From Algoriphagus faecimaris (GTDB taxonomy: Bacteria > Bacteroidota > Bacteroidia > Cytophagales > Cyclobacteriaceae), in assembly GCF_900101705.1 (NCBI RefSeq), contig NZ_FNAC01000013.1, forward strand, positions 52,385-116,384: a stretch of DNA of 64,000 nt, written 5' to 3'. The notes under the pieces are model-generated. The model did not search any database, was not told the origin of the DNA, and worked only from the letters and a program-made list of their open reading frames with translations. This document shows positions 26,525-35,939 of this stretch, piece by piece. Position numbers and translations under genes: made by a program. Positions within the stretch are counted from its first letter, which is position 1; each line of letters opens with the position of its first letter.

Positions 26525-29062
26525 ATGAGAGTAATTGTACTATTTACAGTCATTTTTCTGCTTTTTTCTTGTAATCCCTCAGAGGATCTTCAAGCGGGAG
26601 AATTAAGTGTCGAGTGGAAACTACTTGAAAATGAGTTAACCCCAAGGTCCTCCCATAAAGCTGCTTTCATTCTCCGAAATCATACCATGAAAGAAATAGA
26701 GGAGGGGTGGAAGCTGTATTTCAATACTATTTTTGTTTCCGTATCACCTGAAGTTTCTGACGATAGATTTCAAATTCGACATTTGGCTGGAGACTTCTTC
26801 GTCCTTGAAGGAAGAGGTCAAAAAACTCCTATGATAAGGGAAGGAGAGAAGCTGGAAGTGACTTATGCATCTAACAATCCATTTCTTAAAAATAGTCATG
26901 CCCCTGAAGGTTTGATTTTTCAAGAGAGGGACGGTACTTTCCAGGAGGTATCTAGCTATGAAAAGTCAGCATTGGAGCTCAAGGAATTAATTGCAGTATT
27001 TGGCTCCACGGAAGTCTTTATTCCGACAGCAGAAGCTATTTATGAGATGAATGAGGAGGTTTTTTTATTGGATAAAGAGCATGTCCCTCCTTTTTTGCCT
27101 ATTCCTAAATCATGGGAATACCTCGGAGAGCCTCTGCTAATCAAAAATGCAGGAATAGGTGTCTTGGGAGACAAAGCTTTCGAGAAGGCTGCAAAAATGG
27201 TAACCAAGCAAATTCAGCTGGGGTATAAACCAGAAAATGACCGAAGTATAAAGCCTCTTCAGATTCGGATTGCGAAAAAAGAAGGAATACCCTCAGAAGG
27301 ATATCATCTGGAAATCCGAGATCGAAGAGTTTTAATTCTTGCTTCAGATGAAAGAGGAGCATTTTATGGTGTTCAAAGTTTTTTAGCATTGCTACCCCCC
27401 GGATTTTGGGAACAGCCTTCTAATGAGATTTTGCTTCCTCAAATTGAAATAGATGATGCTCCTGATTTTGGATATCGTGGGTTATTTCTGGATGTAGCCA
27501 GAAATTTTATTCCGAAAGAATCTATTTTTAAGATTTTAGACCTGATGTCATTTTATAAATTGAATACTTTTCATTTCAATCTAGCCAATGATGAAGGCTG
27601 GAGAATTGAAATTAAAGGACTTTCAGAACTAACCGATTTTGGATCAAAAAGAGGTTTTTCGATCGATGAGTCCACCATGCTTTGGCCTTTTTATGGTTCG
27701 GGAGCAGCGACTAACAATGGACTTGGTTCTGGATTTTATTCTGTTGCCGATTTCCAAGAGATTTTACGGTATGCAGATGAGCGAATGATCGAGGTGATAC
27801 CGGAAATTGGTGTTCCGGCTCATTCCCGAGCAGCAATCCGAGCCATGGAGAAGCGCTACCAACACTGGATAGGCAAAGGCAATGAGGAGGAGGCTAATCG
27901 ATATCGTTTGGCAGATCCTCAAGATAGCTCAACTTATCTTTCTGCTCAGAATTTCAGGGACAATACTATTGCTGTATGCCGAGAAAGTGTATATGACTTT
28001 TATGAAAAAGTAGTCAGTGAAATCAAGAGTATCTATGATGAAGCTGGAGTTCCTTTGAAAACTTGGCATACTGGAGGAGATGAGATCCCTAGTGGAGTAT
28101 GGGAATCTTCGCCTCTTTGCGATAGTTTTTTGGTTGATCAGTCGCATTCCTCTCAGCATAGCTTGGAGAAGTATTTTAGATTGAGGGTTTCGGAGATCTT
28201 AGCCAAATATGGACTGAATACAGCTGGATGGGAGGAAATAGGTTTAGAAGAGGAGGAGGGTGAAGTTGTACCTGTGAAGAAATATGCTACAAAGGGATGG
28301 AGTTTGTATGCTTGGAATGCCGTCCCTGGTTGGGGAAGTGAAGATCGGGCTTATAAATTAGCAAATGCAGGCTATCCAGTGGTAATCAGCTCCAGTGCCA
28401 ATTTCTATTTTGATTTGGCCTATAATTGGGACCCGAGAGAGCCCGGTCATACCTGGTCAGGTGTGGCTGATATGTATCAGGCTTGGAAAGCTGTGCCGCA
28501 TAAAATGTATCTTTCCCATGATCAGACGATTGATGGGAAGACTTGGCCTTGGGAAGAGAAACAAATTGATTTTGAAAAGCTAACAGAGCAAGGAAAAAAG
28601 AATATTCTGGGTGTCCAGGGGCAGCTTTGGACAGAGACCATTCGGTCAGTAGAAATGGTAGAATATTATCTATTTCCCAAAATGTTGGGACTGGTGGAGC
28701 GAGCTTGGAATGGTGATCCAGAATGGTCAGAGGCTGCGGAAGTGAAAGATATGCTTAAGAAAAGGGGCCAAGAATGGAATATTTTTAGCAATGTAGTTGG
28801 TCAAAATGAGTTGCCTCGTTTAGCTACTATTTTTGGTGGAGTAAATGCAAGAGTTCCTGCACCGGGATTAAAAAAAATTGCACAAGAGATATGGGCAAAT
28901 GTAGAAAACCCGGGACTGGAAATCCGCTGGACCGATGATGGGACTGTCCCATCTTACAAATCCAAACTGTACACAGAGCCACTTTCTTATCGGCCAGGTT
29001 TACGTTTTCGTGCATTTAACAAAAAAGGCAAAGGTGGGCATGTCTCCATGATGGAGGAGTAG
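26525..29062 (+). CDS. GH20 beta-N-acetylhexosaminidase lipoprotein
   Basis: 845 residues from ATG 26525, which opens a lipoprotein signal (VIVLFTVIFLLFSC); the GTG 12 nt earlier adds nothing. Domains: CHB_HEX-like carbohydrate-binding domain (about 25-165; SVEWKLLENELTPRSSHKAA), GH20b domain (about 190-310), GH20 barrel (about 320-720) and a CHB_HEX_C-like tail (LEIRWTDDGTVPSYKSKLYT). The catalytic Asp-Glu pair is in TWHTGGDEIPSG, and DFGYRGLFLDVARNFIPKE marks the barrel start. It removes terminal GlcNAc/GalNAc from chitooligosaccharides or glycoconjugates, presumably in the periplasm or on the surface. It converges with the SIS/PSCyt operon. Confidence 0.93.
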   Translation: MRVIVLFTVIFLLFSCNPSEDLQAGELSVEWKLLENELTPRSSHKAAFILRNHTMKEIEEGWKLYFNTIFVSVSPEVSDDRFQIRHLAGDFFVLEGRGQKTPMIREGEKLEVTYASNNPFLKNSHAPEGLIFQERDGTFQEVSSYEKSALELKELIAVFGSTEVFIPTAEAIYEMNEEVFLLDKEHVPPFLPIPKSWEYLGEPLLIKNAGIGVLGDKAFEKAAKMVTKQIQLGYKPENDRSIKPLQIRIAKKEGIPSEGYHLEIRDRRVLILASDERGAFYGVQSFLALLPPGFWEQPSNEILLPQIEIDDAPDFGYRGLFLDVARNFIPKESIFKILDLMSFYKLNTFHFNLANDEGWRIEIKGLSELTDFGSKRGFSIDESTMLWPFYGSGAATNNGLGSGFYSVADFQEILRYADERMIEVIPEIGVPAHSRAAIRAMEKRYQHWIGKGNEEEANRYRLADPQDSSTYLSAQNFRDNTIAVCRESVYDFYEKVVSEIKSIYDEAGVPLKTWHTGGDEIPSGVWESSPLCDSFLVDQSHSSQHSLEKYFRLRVSEILAKYGLNTAGWEEIGLEEEEGEVVPVKKYATKGWSLYAWNAVPGWGSEDRAYKLANAGYPVVISSSANFYFDLAYNWDPREPGHTWSGVADMYQAWKAVPHKMYLSHDQTIDGKTWPWEEKQIDFEKLTEQGKKNILGVQGQLWTETIRSVEMVEYYLFPKMLGLVERAWNGDPEWSEAAEVKDMLKKRGQEWNIFSNVVGQNELPRLATIFGGVNARVPAPGLKKIAQEIWANVENPGLEIRWTDDGTVPSYKSKLYTEPLSYRPGLRFRAFNKKGKGGHVSMMEE

Positions 29063-29115
29063 TACTTTTAGTGTTGGGTAAATAAAGAAGAAGCCAAAAG
29101 AAAACTTTACTCTCT

Positions 29116-29856
29116 CTAAAGCCCCTTAACAAGGGGGTGGTATTTGCGAAGTAAATCAAGGTTATGTTTCTCACCCTGATCTGAATTAGAGCTAGAAAAA
29201 ATCTCAGGCTGCTTCTTATTTTGCAAAAGGTATTCTGCCGCTTGTACCATAATCGACTGCAAGAGAGCTGCACCGATGACAGTAGAGGTAGGGCCCATGT
29301 TGAGGTTTTGGCCTTCTAGAGCGATGCATGCATCACCTATTTCCCCAAAATTATCCAGATACAAGTCCGATATTTCAAAAAGTTTTTGGCCGGATGAATG
29401 TCTTGATATTACGGACTGACTATGTTTTAGATTAGTGATAGAGATGACTTTAGCACCTCGATCTTTTGCTTCCAGTGCCATCTCGATACTTACTGTATTT
29501 CTTCCGCTATTTGAAGCAATGAGAAAAACATCGTTTTTCTGAATCGCCACATCTTTAAAAAGTTTAGAGGCGAGATTTTCTTGTCGCTCTATCGAGGAGC
29601 TTTCGGAAGCACTCTGATGAAGCATCAAAGGCTCGTGGAAAATCGGACGAATTCTTGCAAATCCACCTGCTCGGTAAAATATTTCTTCTGCTAAAAGATG
29701 AGAATGTCCGGTGCCAGAAGTGTAAATCCACCCTTCTGAGATTAGACAATCTGCAATCCAAGTAGCTGCTTTTTTTATTTTATCTTCCTGAGCAAAAGCA
29801 GCCTTTAGGCGAATTTCAATTTCTTGATAGTATCTCAAATAAGCGGCTACTTTCAT
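29116..29856 (-). CDS. SIS-domain sugar-phosphate protein (UPF0309 type)
   Basis: 246 residues, one SIS domain: IYTSGTGHSHLLAEEIFYRA (about 43-62), FLIASNSGRNTVSIEMAL (about 110-127; the SxS phosphosugar loop) and AKVISITNL. C-terminal GPTSTVIGAALLQSIM fits UPF0309-type proteins related to N-acetylmuramate/glucosamine phosphate enzymes. SIS domains bind or isomerise phosphosugars. Its ATG follows the preceding stop by 1 nt, so it is the last gene of the cytochrome/DUF1501 operon. With GH20 next door, an amino-sugar phosphate is a fair guess for substrate, no more. Confidence 0.8.
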   Translation of the reverse strand: MKVAAYLRYYQEIEIRLKAAFAQEDKIKKAATWIADCLISEGWIYTSGTGHSHLLAEEIFYRAGGFARIRPIFHEPLMLHQSASESSSIERQENLASKLFKDVAIQKNDVFLIASNSGRNTVSIEMALEAKDRGAKVISITNLKHSQSVISRHSSGQKLFEISDLYLDNFGEIGDACIALEGQNLNMGPTSTVIGAALLQSIMVQAAEYLLQNKKQPEIFSSSNSDQGEKHNLDLLRKYHPLVKGL

Positions 29857-29857
29857 T

Positions 29858-31984
29858 TCAGTTCAGTAAAATTTCATCTACAAAAACCCATCCAGGAGCC
29901 CCTGCACCTGGGTGCCATCCTGGTAGTGATTTAATGGGATAAAGTTTGATTCGAATTTTTTGTGGAGAGTTTTCCTTCAAGGAGTAAGTCAATAATTCCG
30001 ACCTTATTTCAAGGATTTGGGTAGATTGGATTGGCTTTTCACTAACTAATTTTTTCCAAACCCCATTTTCAAAAATGTCAATTTCTACGCGTTCTGGAGG
30101 GAAAATGTAGGCGCTCTCATGGTAGAGGAGAGAAATACCGATGCTTTCAAACCCTTTGGATTCATCTAAGTCTATTTCGATGGAAGCTGGTCCTGAGGTA
30201 TAACCTAGCCATTCTCCTGAGGTATGATTATTTTTTCCTTTAACGCGGTCAAACAGCGTGGTCGCTCCACTTCCTTTATAATTTGGACTTGGGGAAGTTA
30301 GTAATCTGTACCCTAGTGGAGAACTACCTGATTTCATAAAAACAGCGGAATTGGCAGGAGACGAGATCCAGCCTTTTGAATAGGCCTTTGCCAGTATTTT
30401 TCCAGAAGATTTTACCCATATGGGCTTTTGATAAAGGCTTCCCGCTAAACTATCGGGCATTGTCCCATCTAGGGGATAATAGACTTCTACATTTTTAATG
30501 GGATGGCTAAGCGTGATTTCCAAGCTATCTTCAAACAAGGTTTTGTCCTGTTTAATTTGAGGTGGATTTAGGGGGTAAATGACGGCAGTATCGTCAAATC
30601 CAAAATCGATGTTGACCTGAGGGAGTGAACTTTGAAGTAGGTTTTGCTGATCCTGATTGATTCCCGATTGCCATAAATACAAATTTTGAAGGTTTTCAAG
30701 ACCTTGTAGTGCTTTAATGGAACCTTCGCTCAATTTCACGCCTGCCAGAGAAAGTGACGTTAAAGACTGAATTTTCCCAATTTGAAGAATTTGAGATTCT
30801 TCTAGATCTGTGAAATTGAGTCTTAATGTGCTGAGGTTTTTAAAGTTTTGGAGAAAGCCCAGATCAAGACCTTTCAAGGGCATTTTATCCAAATTGAGTT
30901 GAATCATTTGATCTTGGATTATCCGAAGATCCTCCAATGAACTGGGCTCAAAAGCAGAAATCCCAAAATAAGAAACGATCAAGGCAGGAGATTCCGGGTA
31001 GAGGGGCTCCACTCTCCGGTAATGATTGTTTAAGCTACTGATTACTGATTGATCAGCAAATTCAAAGTCATAGCTTGTGGAAGGCTCAAACCTCTGAGAT
31101 ACAAGCTCAAAAAGGGGTTCGTCAGAGGGTAATTCTACGAGTTTTTGATCCAAGCTTCCACCTGATTTCACCCATTCGGTTAAAATTTCAATTTCTTCGT
31201 CTGTTAGTTGTGTTTTTTCTTTGGGAGGCATATGCTCTTTTTCTTCCAAAGGAAGATGAATACGCTGCGTGAGAAGAGATTTTTCGGTGTTTCCAGCGAG
31301 GATAAACGGCCCAGTTTTTCCACCTTTTCTAATTCCATCTAAGTGGTCCAGTCTCAAGTCCCCCTTTGTTTTTCCCTCTTTGTGGCAGCTTAAGCATTTG
31401 GATTGGAGAATGGGCTGAACAACATCTCTAAAGACTTCGGCATCTGCTAAGGAAGGTTGAGATTGAGTTTCCTTGAGGATGGGGGCCAATAAAAAATCCT
31501 CCCCATGAGTGAGCGATGCACCCCAGTGACCTGCAAGCAGAATCACCAGAGTCAAAGTTAAGGTGCCTATTTTATACAGACTTCTAGATAGATTAGAAAT
31601 AAAGTAGAGGCCTGTGGAAATTAAAAAAACTGCCCATCCCGACCATTTATGAAGATCAAGAGTATCGCCACTGTAGTCTTCCTGTGAAAGAATTAATCCT
31701 GCCAAGACGGCTATTCCTGCAAAATTGAGCCCAAAAAGCCAAACATAGTCTAATAGTTCCTTAATGGGAGATGTGTTTTCATTTTTGGGAATAAAAGAAA
31801 GCACCACTGCCATCAACAAAAGAACGATAGGAAAATGAAGAATCATGGGATGTAATCTTCCCATCACTTGCAGCCATTCGGGAAGTACTATTTGATTTTC
31901 TGCCAAAGTGAAAATAAGCCCAAAACCTAACCAGACAAAAACTAGGTTTTCTAAAAATGCTTTACTCAAAAAGTTTTTGAACAT
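29858..31984 (-). CDS. DUF2231 membrane protein with PSC-type cytochrome, LRR and hexosaminidase-C-like domains
   Basis: 708 residues. An N-terminal signal or span and four or so further spans with the DUF2231 pattern (LHPMILHFPIVLLLMAV) are followed by a planctomycete-type cytochrome c domain (heme motif KCLSCHKEGKTKGDLRLDHL, distal MPPKE; about 185-275). Leucine-rich repeats follow (about 345-460), then a CHB_HEX_C-like beta domain (VEVYYPLDGTMPDSLAGSLY), and a discoidin-like C-terminal domain (GPASIEIDLDESKGF; WVFVDEILLN). The layout suggests an inner-membrane anchor with a large periplasmic part that receives electrons through one heme and binds glycan. Role unknown. Spacing to both neighbours is 1-3 nt. 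Confidence 0.8.
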   Translation of the reverse strand: MFKNFLSKAFLENLVFVWLGFGLIFTLAENQIVLPEWLQVMGRLHPMILHFPIVLLLMAVVLSFIPKNENTSPIKELLDYVWLFGLNFAGIAVLAGLILSQEDYSGDTLDLHKWSGWAVFLISTGLYFISNLSRSLYKIGTLTLTLVILLAGHWGASLTHGEDFLLAPILKETQSQPSLADAEVFRDVVQPILQSKCLSCHKEGKTKGDLRLDHLDGIRKGGKTGPFILAGNTEKSLLTQRIHLPLEEKEHMPPKEKTQLTDEEIEILTEWVKSGGSLDQKLVELPSDEPLFELVSQRFEPSTSYDFEFADQSVISSLNNHYRRVEPLYPESPALIVSYFGISAFEPSSLEDLRIIQDQMIQLNLDKMPLKGLDLGFLQNFKNLSTLRLNFTDLEESQILQIGKIQSLTSLSLAGVKLSEGSIKALQGLENLQNLYLWQSGINQDQQNLLQSSLPQVNIDFGFDDTAVIYPLNPPQIKQDKTLFEDSLEITLSHPIKNVEVYYPLDGTMPDSLAGSLYQKPIWVKSSGKILAKAYSKGWISSPANSAVFMKSGSSPLGYRLLTSPSPNYKGSGATTLFDRVKGKNNHTSGEWLGYTSGPASIEIDLDESKGFESIGISLLYHESAYIFPPERVEIDIFENGVWKKLVSEKPIQSTQILEIRSELLTYSLKENSPQKIRIKLYPIKSLPGWHPGAGAPGWVFVDEILLN

Positions 31985-31987
31985 AGT

Positions 31988-33448
31988 CTATGCAATAAGA
32001 TCTTGGATGACCTTGCCCGAAACATCTGTCAATCGATATCTTCTTCCGAGGTGTTTATAGGTTAGCCGCTCATGGTCAATTCCTAGGAGATTCATGACAG
32101 TGGCCTGAAAATCATGAACGTGTACAGGGTTTTCGACAATATTGTAGCCAAATTCATCCGTCTCGCCATAGACCATCCCAGACTTGACCCCACCACCAGC
32201 CATCCAAATAGAAAAGGCTCTCGGATGATGATCTCTACCGTAGTTGTTTTCCTGTATTTTACCTTGGCAATAATTGGTACGGCCAAACTCTCCTCCCCAA
32301 ATCACCAAAGTTTCGTCTAGGAGTCCACGCTGTTTTAGATCGGTGATTAAAGCTGCAGATGCTTGATCTACATCTTTTGCTTGCATAGCCATTTGGCTGG
32401 GTAGATTATCGTGCTGGTCCCAACCCTGATGGTAAAGCTGCACAAATCTCACCCCACTTTCACTTAATTTTCTAGCCAGTAAACAATTAGCTGCGTAAGT
32501 CCCCGGCACAAGACAATCAGGGCCATAAAGCTTGATGATAGAATCGGGTTCTTTGGATACATCTGTAATTTCCGGCACTGCTGTTTGCATTCGAAAAGCC
32601 ATTTCATATTGCTGGACTTTTGCTGTAATACTGGGGTCATTGAATTCGCGGTATTGTAAGTCATTCATGGACGCGATCTGATCCAGCATCTTTCTTCTTT
32701 CATCCCTGCTTAGGCTTTTGGGATCCTTAAGGTATAGCACAGGATCTTCTGAACTTGAAAATTGAACGCCCTGATGGGTAGCATCCAAAAAGCCGTTGCT
32801 CCAAAGTTTGGAATAGACACCTTGTCCATTGCCTTTGCCTCTGCTCAAAAGAACACAGAAAGCGGGGAGATTATTATTTTCACTTCCCAATCCATAACTT
32901 AACCATGACCCAAAACTAGGACGGTTACCTACCTGAGCCCCGGTCTGGAAAAAGGTCAATGCGGGGTCATGATTGATCGCTTCTGTATGCATGGATTTGA
33001 CTATACAGATATCATCGACAATACTTGCTGTGTGCGGAAAAATAGATGAAATCCATGCCCTGCTTTCTCCGTATTGTTCGAAATCAAAAAAAGACCCAAC
33101 TAAAGGAAATTTGTCCTGACCAGAAGTCATTCCTGTCAATCGCTGTCCCATGCGAATGGATTCTGGAAGGTCCATTCCATAACTTGATTTAAGCAGAGGC
33201 TTGTAATCAAAAGATTCTAGCTGACTGGGTGCTCCATTTTGAAATAGATAGATTACCCGTTTTGCTTTAGGAGCAAAATGCGGCAGAGCAGCCATGATGG
33301 CCTCTTCCGAGTTATTTTTACCACTGAATAGATCAGGTATTAGCAGTGACCCTAGGGCCGCACTCCCTAAGCCCAAACTAAGTTTGGAAAGAAACTTTCT
33401 TCGATTGAGGTTTAGCCCTTGCTCCAGTAGTTCTTTTTCCATTTTCAT
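31988..33448 (-). CDS. DUF1501 protein with Tat signal
   Basis: 486 residues. LNRRKFLSKLSLGLGSAALG (about 14-33) is a twin-arginine signal, so it is exported folded. FPLVGSFFDFEQYGESRAW, KSMHTEAINHDPALTFFQTG, QLYHQGWDQHDNLPS, VIWGGEFGRT and NYGRDHHPRAFSIWMAGGGV are the standard DUF1501 blocks, a family with an alkaline-phosphatase/sulfatase-like fold. The reaction is not known. It overlaps the preceding DUF1553 gene by 4 nt (ATGA). DUF1501 and DUF1553 genes travel as a pair in Planctomycetes and Bacteroidota. Confidence 0.9.
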   Translation of the reverse strand: MKMEKELLEQGLNLNRRKFLSKLSLGLGSAALGSLLIPDLFSGKNNSEEAIMAALPHFAPKAKRVIYLFQNGAPSQLESFDYKPLLKSSYGMDLPESIRMGQRLTGMTSGQDKFPLVGSFFDFEQYGESRAWISSIFPHTASIVDDICIVKSMHTEAINHDPALTFFQTGAQVGNRPSFGSWLSYGLGSENNNLPAFCVLLSRGKGNGQGVYSKLWSNGFLDATHQGVQFSSSEDPVLYLKDPKSLSRDERRKMLDQIASMNDLQYREFNDPSITAKVQQYEMAFRMQTAVPEITDVSKEPDSIIKLYGPDCLVPGTYAANCLLARKLSESGVRFVQLYHQGWDQHDNLPSQMAMQAKDVDQASAALITDLKQRGLLDETLVIWGGEFGRTNYCQGKIQENNYGRDHHPRAFSIWMAGGGVKSGMVYGETDEFGYNIVENPVHVHDFQATVMNLLGIDHERLTYKHLGRRYRLTDVSGKVIQDLIA

Positions 33449-35775
33449 ATCTTAGTTATGGTTTCTTCTAAATTGTAGAGGCTGACAATGACCTGCATCA
33501 AAGCCGCGACTTGGGGTTTTAGATCTTGCTCTCTAAGTGGGTACTCTCCGATGTTTAGGGTAGGAAATATTTCCTCAGGATTATCGGTAAAACGATCCAA
33601 CTGATCTTGATAATAGCTCGAGATCAATTGTTTTTCCTCGGAGCTCATGCTACGACAAAGGATTCTTTTAAAGGCCTGATCTAAAGCTTCTTCAACTGTT
33701 TGCTCTTTATCAAAAACCTGAGCAGCCATCACTCTCGACGCTTCTAAAATCATCGGGTCGTTCATCATTACAAGTGCCTGTAGAGGAGTGTTGGTTCTCC
33801 CCCTACTTAGTTCGCAACGGTCCCGATTACTTGAATCAAAAATGATCGCTTTGGGAGGGGGAACTGTCAGTTTGATGAAATTGTAAAGCCCTCTTCGATA
33901 GAGGTCCTTACCATTGTCTTGAATGTAGGTAGCTAGCTCCCCTCTTCCCGATGAGGCAGATTCCCATATTCCAGCTGGCTGATAAGGTTTCACACTCGGA
34001 CCGCCTATCTCATGATGAAGAAGACCGCTACTAGCTAAAATTAAATCCTGAATATGCTCTGCCGTCAGTCTTAAGCGAGGAGCTCTTGCCAAATAAAGAT
34101 TGTCAGGGTCTTTTTCTAGATGTTCTTTAGTGATTTTGGCAGATTGTTGGTAGGTGGCAGAGCTCAGGATTAGCTTTAGCAAGCGCTTGATATCCCATCC
34201 ATTTTCCATAAAGTCTACGGCCAGCCAATCTAGTAATTCAGGGTGAGTGGGTAAATCTCCCTGCATCCCAAAATCTCCTGCTGACTTGACGATTCCCATC
34301 CCAAAAATTTCCTGCCAGATTAAGTTGACAAATACTCTAGCGGTGAGGGGATTATCTGGATGCGTGGTCCAATTGGCAAGCCCTAGTCGGTTTTTTTCAA
34401 ATTCCTCTGGAAATTCAAAAATAGAAGCAGGAGTGGATGGGCTTACTTTTTCTGCAGGAGAGTCATACATGCCCCTGTCAAGGATATAAGTGGTTCGGCT
34501 TTCGGATTTATCTAATTCTCCCATTACCGACACCGACAGGCTAGTGGTATCCTTGTGGTTTATAAACTGTAAAAGTTCATCTGTATCCTTTTGATCAATC
34601 CAAAGTATCGGAGTTTTTGCAGGTTTTGAGATGCTTACATCTCCTTCATATCCTTTTTCAGGGCTGTTGTTGAAAAAGGCGTAAAGCTCAAAATACTCTT
34701 TTTGGGAAAAGGGATCGTACTTATGATCATGGCATTGTGCGCACTCCATGGTGATGCCAAGGACTCCTTTGCTAAAGGTGTTTGTCTTGTCCAATACATA
34801 TTCTACGCGGTATTCTTCATCAATGACTCCACCCTCCTCGGTGTATTTGTGGTTTCTATTGAAGGCAGTGGCTAGAATCTGTTCTTTATTTGCGTCGGGT
34901 AAAAGGTCACCTGCCAATTGCCAAGTGAGAAATTGGTCGTAGGGGAGATTTTGATTAAAAGCATGAATGACCCAATCTCGATAGGGCCACTGGGATCGAA
35001 TATTATCATCTTGGTATCCGTAGCTGTCTGCATACCGAGAAATATCCATCCATAGTACAGCTAGTTTCTCTCCGTAACTATCCTGTTCCAGAAGGTAGTC
35101 CAAGTATTGCTCATAGCCTATTTCACCATTAAACTCATCTAAACGACCCAATATCTCCGGACTAGGGGGGAGGCCGATCAAGTCCAAGCTTGCTCTCTTT
35201 ATGAGTTCATGTGGCTTTGCCTTGGGATTGGGTGAGAGTCCCTGTTGCTTAAGTGCTTGCTCTATGAAAATATCAATCGGGTTTTTTGCCCATTCTGACT
35301 GGATATCTGGTACGTTTTTTTGAGGTTTTACAAAAGCCCAGTGAGGTTCATACTTGGCACCTTGCGCTATCCATTTTTTAATCAAATTTATTTCCAGATC
35401 AGAGAGCGTGAGGTTAGAATTGGGAGGTGGCATTTGCTCGCTGGGATCCTCACTGATGATCCTGTGATACAGCTCGGAATTGTTTGGTTCACCGGATACG
35501 ATGGCGAATTTTCCAGGGCTTTCTTCTAGCGCTTGATAGGCAGATTCCGCTTGATCGAGTCTGAGGTTACTTTCTCTTTTGTTTGCATCAGGCCCATGAC
35601 ATGCAAAGCATTTATCAGAAAGGATAGGACGTATGTGAAAGTTATAGCTTATCTGCTCACTTTCAATTAAGATATCTGGTTCATTGTTTTTTTCTTTCTC
35701 ACAAGAAGAAAAGATGCAGACCGCAATAAAAAGTACAATAGAAGACAGCTTTACCCTATTTTTCATCAGAGACAA
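33445..35775 (-). CDS. PSCyt1-DUF1549-DUF1553 cytochrome lipoprotein
   Basis: 776 residues with a lipoprotein signal (SSIVLFIAVCIFSSC). A PSCyt1 heme domain comes first (SDKCFACHGPDANKRESNLR, about 53-72; distal EQMPPP), then DUF1549 (NPIDIFIEQALKQQGLSPNP; MDISRYADSYGYQDDN, ECAQCHDHKYDPFSQKEYFE with a second CxxCH) and DUF1553 (FVNLIWQEIFGMGIVKSAGD; RGRTNTPLQALVMMNDP). These periplasmic c-type cytochrome proteins are abundant in Planctomycetes and are linked by context to polysaccharide or sulfated-glycan breakdown, though their chemistry is not established. First gene of a four-gene operon. Confidence 0.9.
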   Translation of the reverse strand: MSLMKNRVKLSSIVLFIAVCIFSSCEKEKNNEPDILIESEQISYNFHIRPILSDKCFACHGPDANKRESNLRLDQAESAYQALEESPGKFAIVSGEPNNSELYHRIISEDPSEQMPPPNSNLTLSDLEINLIKKWIAQGAKYEPHWAFVKPQKNVPDIQSEWAKNPIDIFIEQALKQQGLSPNPKAKPHELIKRASLDLIGLPPSPEILGRLDEFNGEIGYEQYLDYLLEQDSYGEKLAVLWMDISRYADSYGYQDDNIRSQWPYRDWVIHAFNQNLPYDQFLTWQLAGDLLPDANKEQILATAFNRNHKYTEEGGVIDEEYRVEYVLDKTNTFSKGVLGITMECAQCHDHKYDPFSQKEYFELYAFFNNSPEKGYEGDVSISKPAKTPILWIDQKDTDELLQFINHKDTTSLSVSVMGELDKSESRTTYILDRGMYDSPAEKVSPSTPASIFEFPEEFEKNRLGLANWTTHPDNPLTARVFVNLIWQEIFGMGIVKSAGDFGMQGDLPTHPELLDWLAVDFMENGWDIKRLLKLILSSATYQQSAKITKEHLEKDPDNLYLARAPRLRLTAEHIQDLILASSGLLHHEIGGPSVKPYQPAGIWESASSGRGELATYIQDNGKDLYRRGLYNFIKLTVPPPKAIIFDSSNRDRCELSRGRTNTPLQALVMMNDPMILEASRVMAAQVFDKEQTVEEALDQAFKRILCRSMSSEEKQLISSYYQDQLDRFTDNPEEIFPTLNIGEYPLREQDLKPQVAALMQVIVSLYNLEETITKI

Positions 35776-35880
35776 CCTAAATGACAGGCAATAAGTTAGG
35801 GAAATTTATTTCAAAATTTACCCAGCTTCTTTAAAAAAAAGTGAAAAGAAAAAATAGTGGAGGGGTCTTTAGGGTAGGTA

Positions 35881-35910
35881 TAAAAAAAGCCATCCGAATA
35901 GATGGCTTTT
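35881..35910 (-). terminator. Terminator after accC
   Basis: AAAAGCCATC / GATGGCTTTT stem, 6-nt loop, seven Ts on the minus strand. Confidence 0.8.
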
Positions 35911-35939
35911 GAATCTTTTAAGAAAAGGAATATTCCTCT

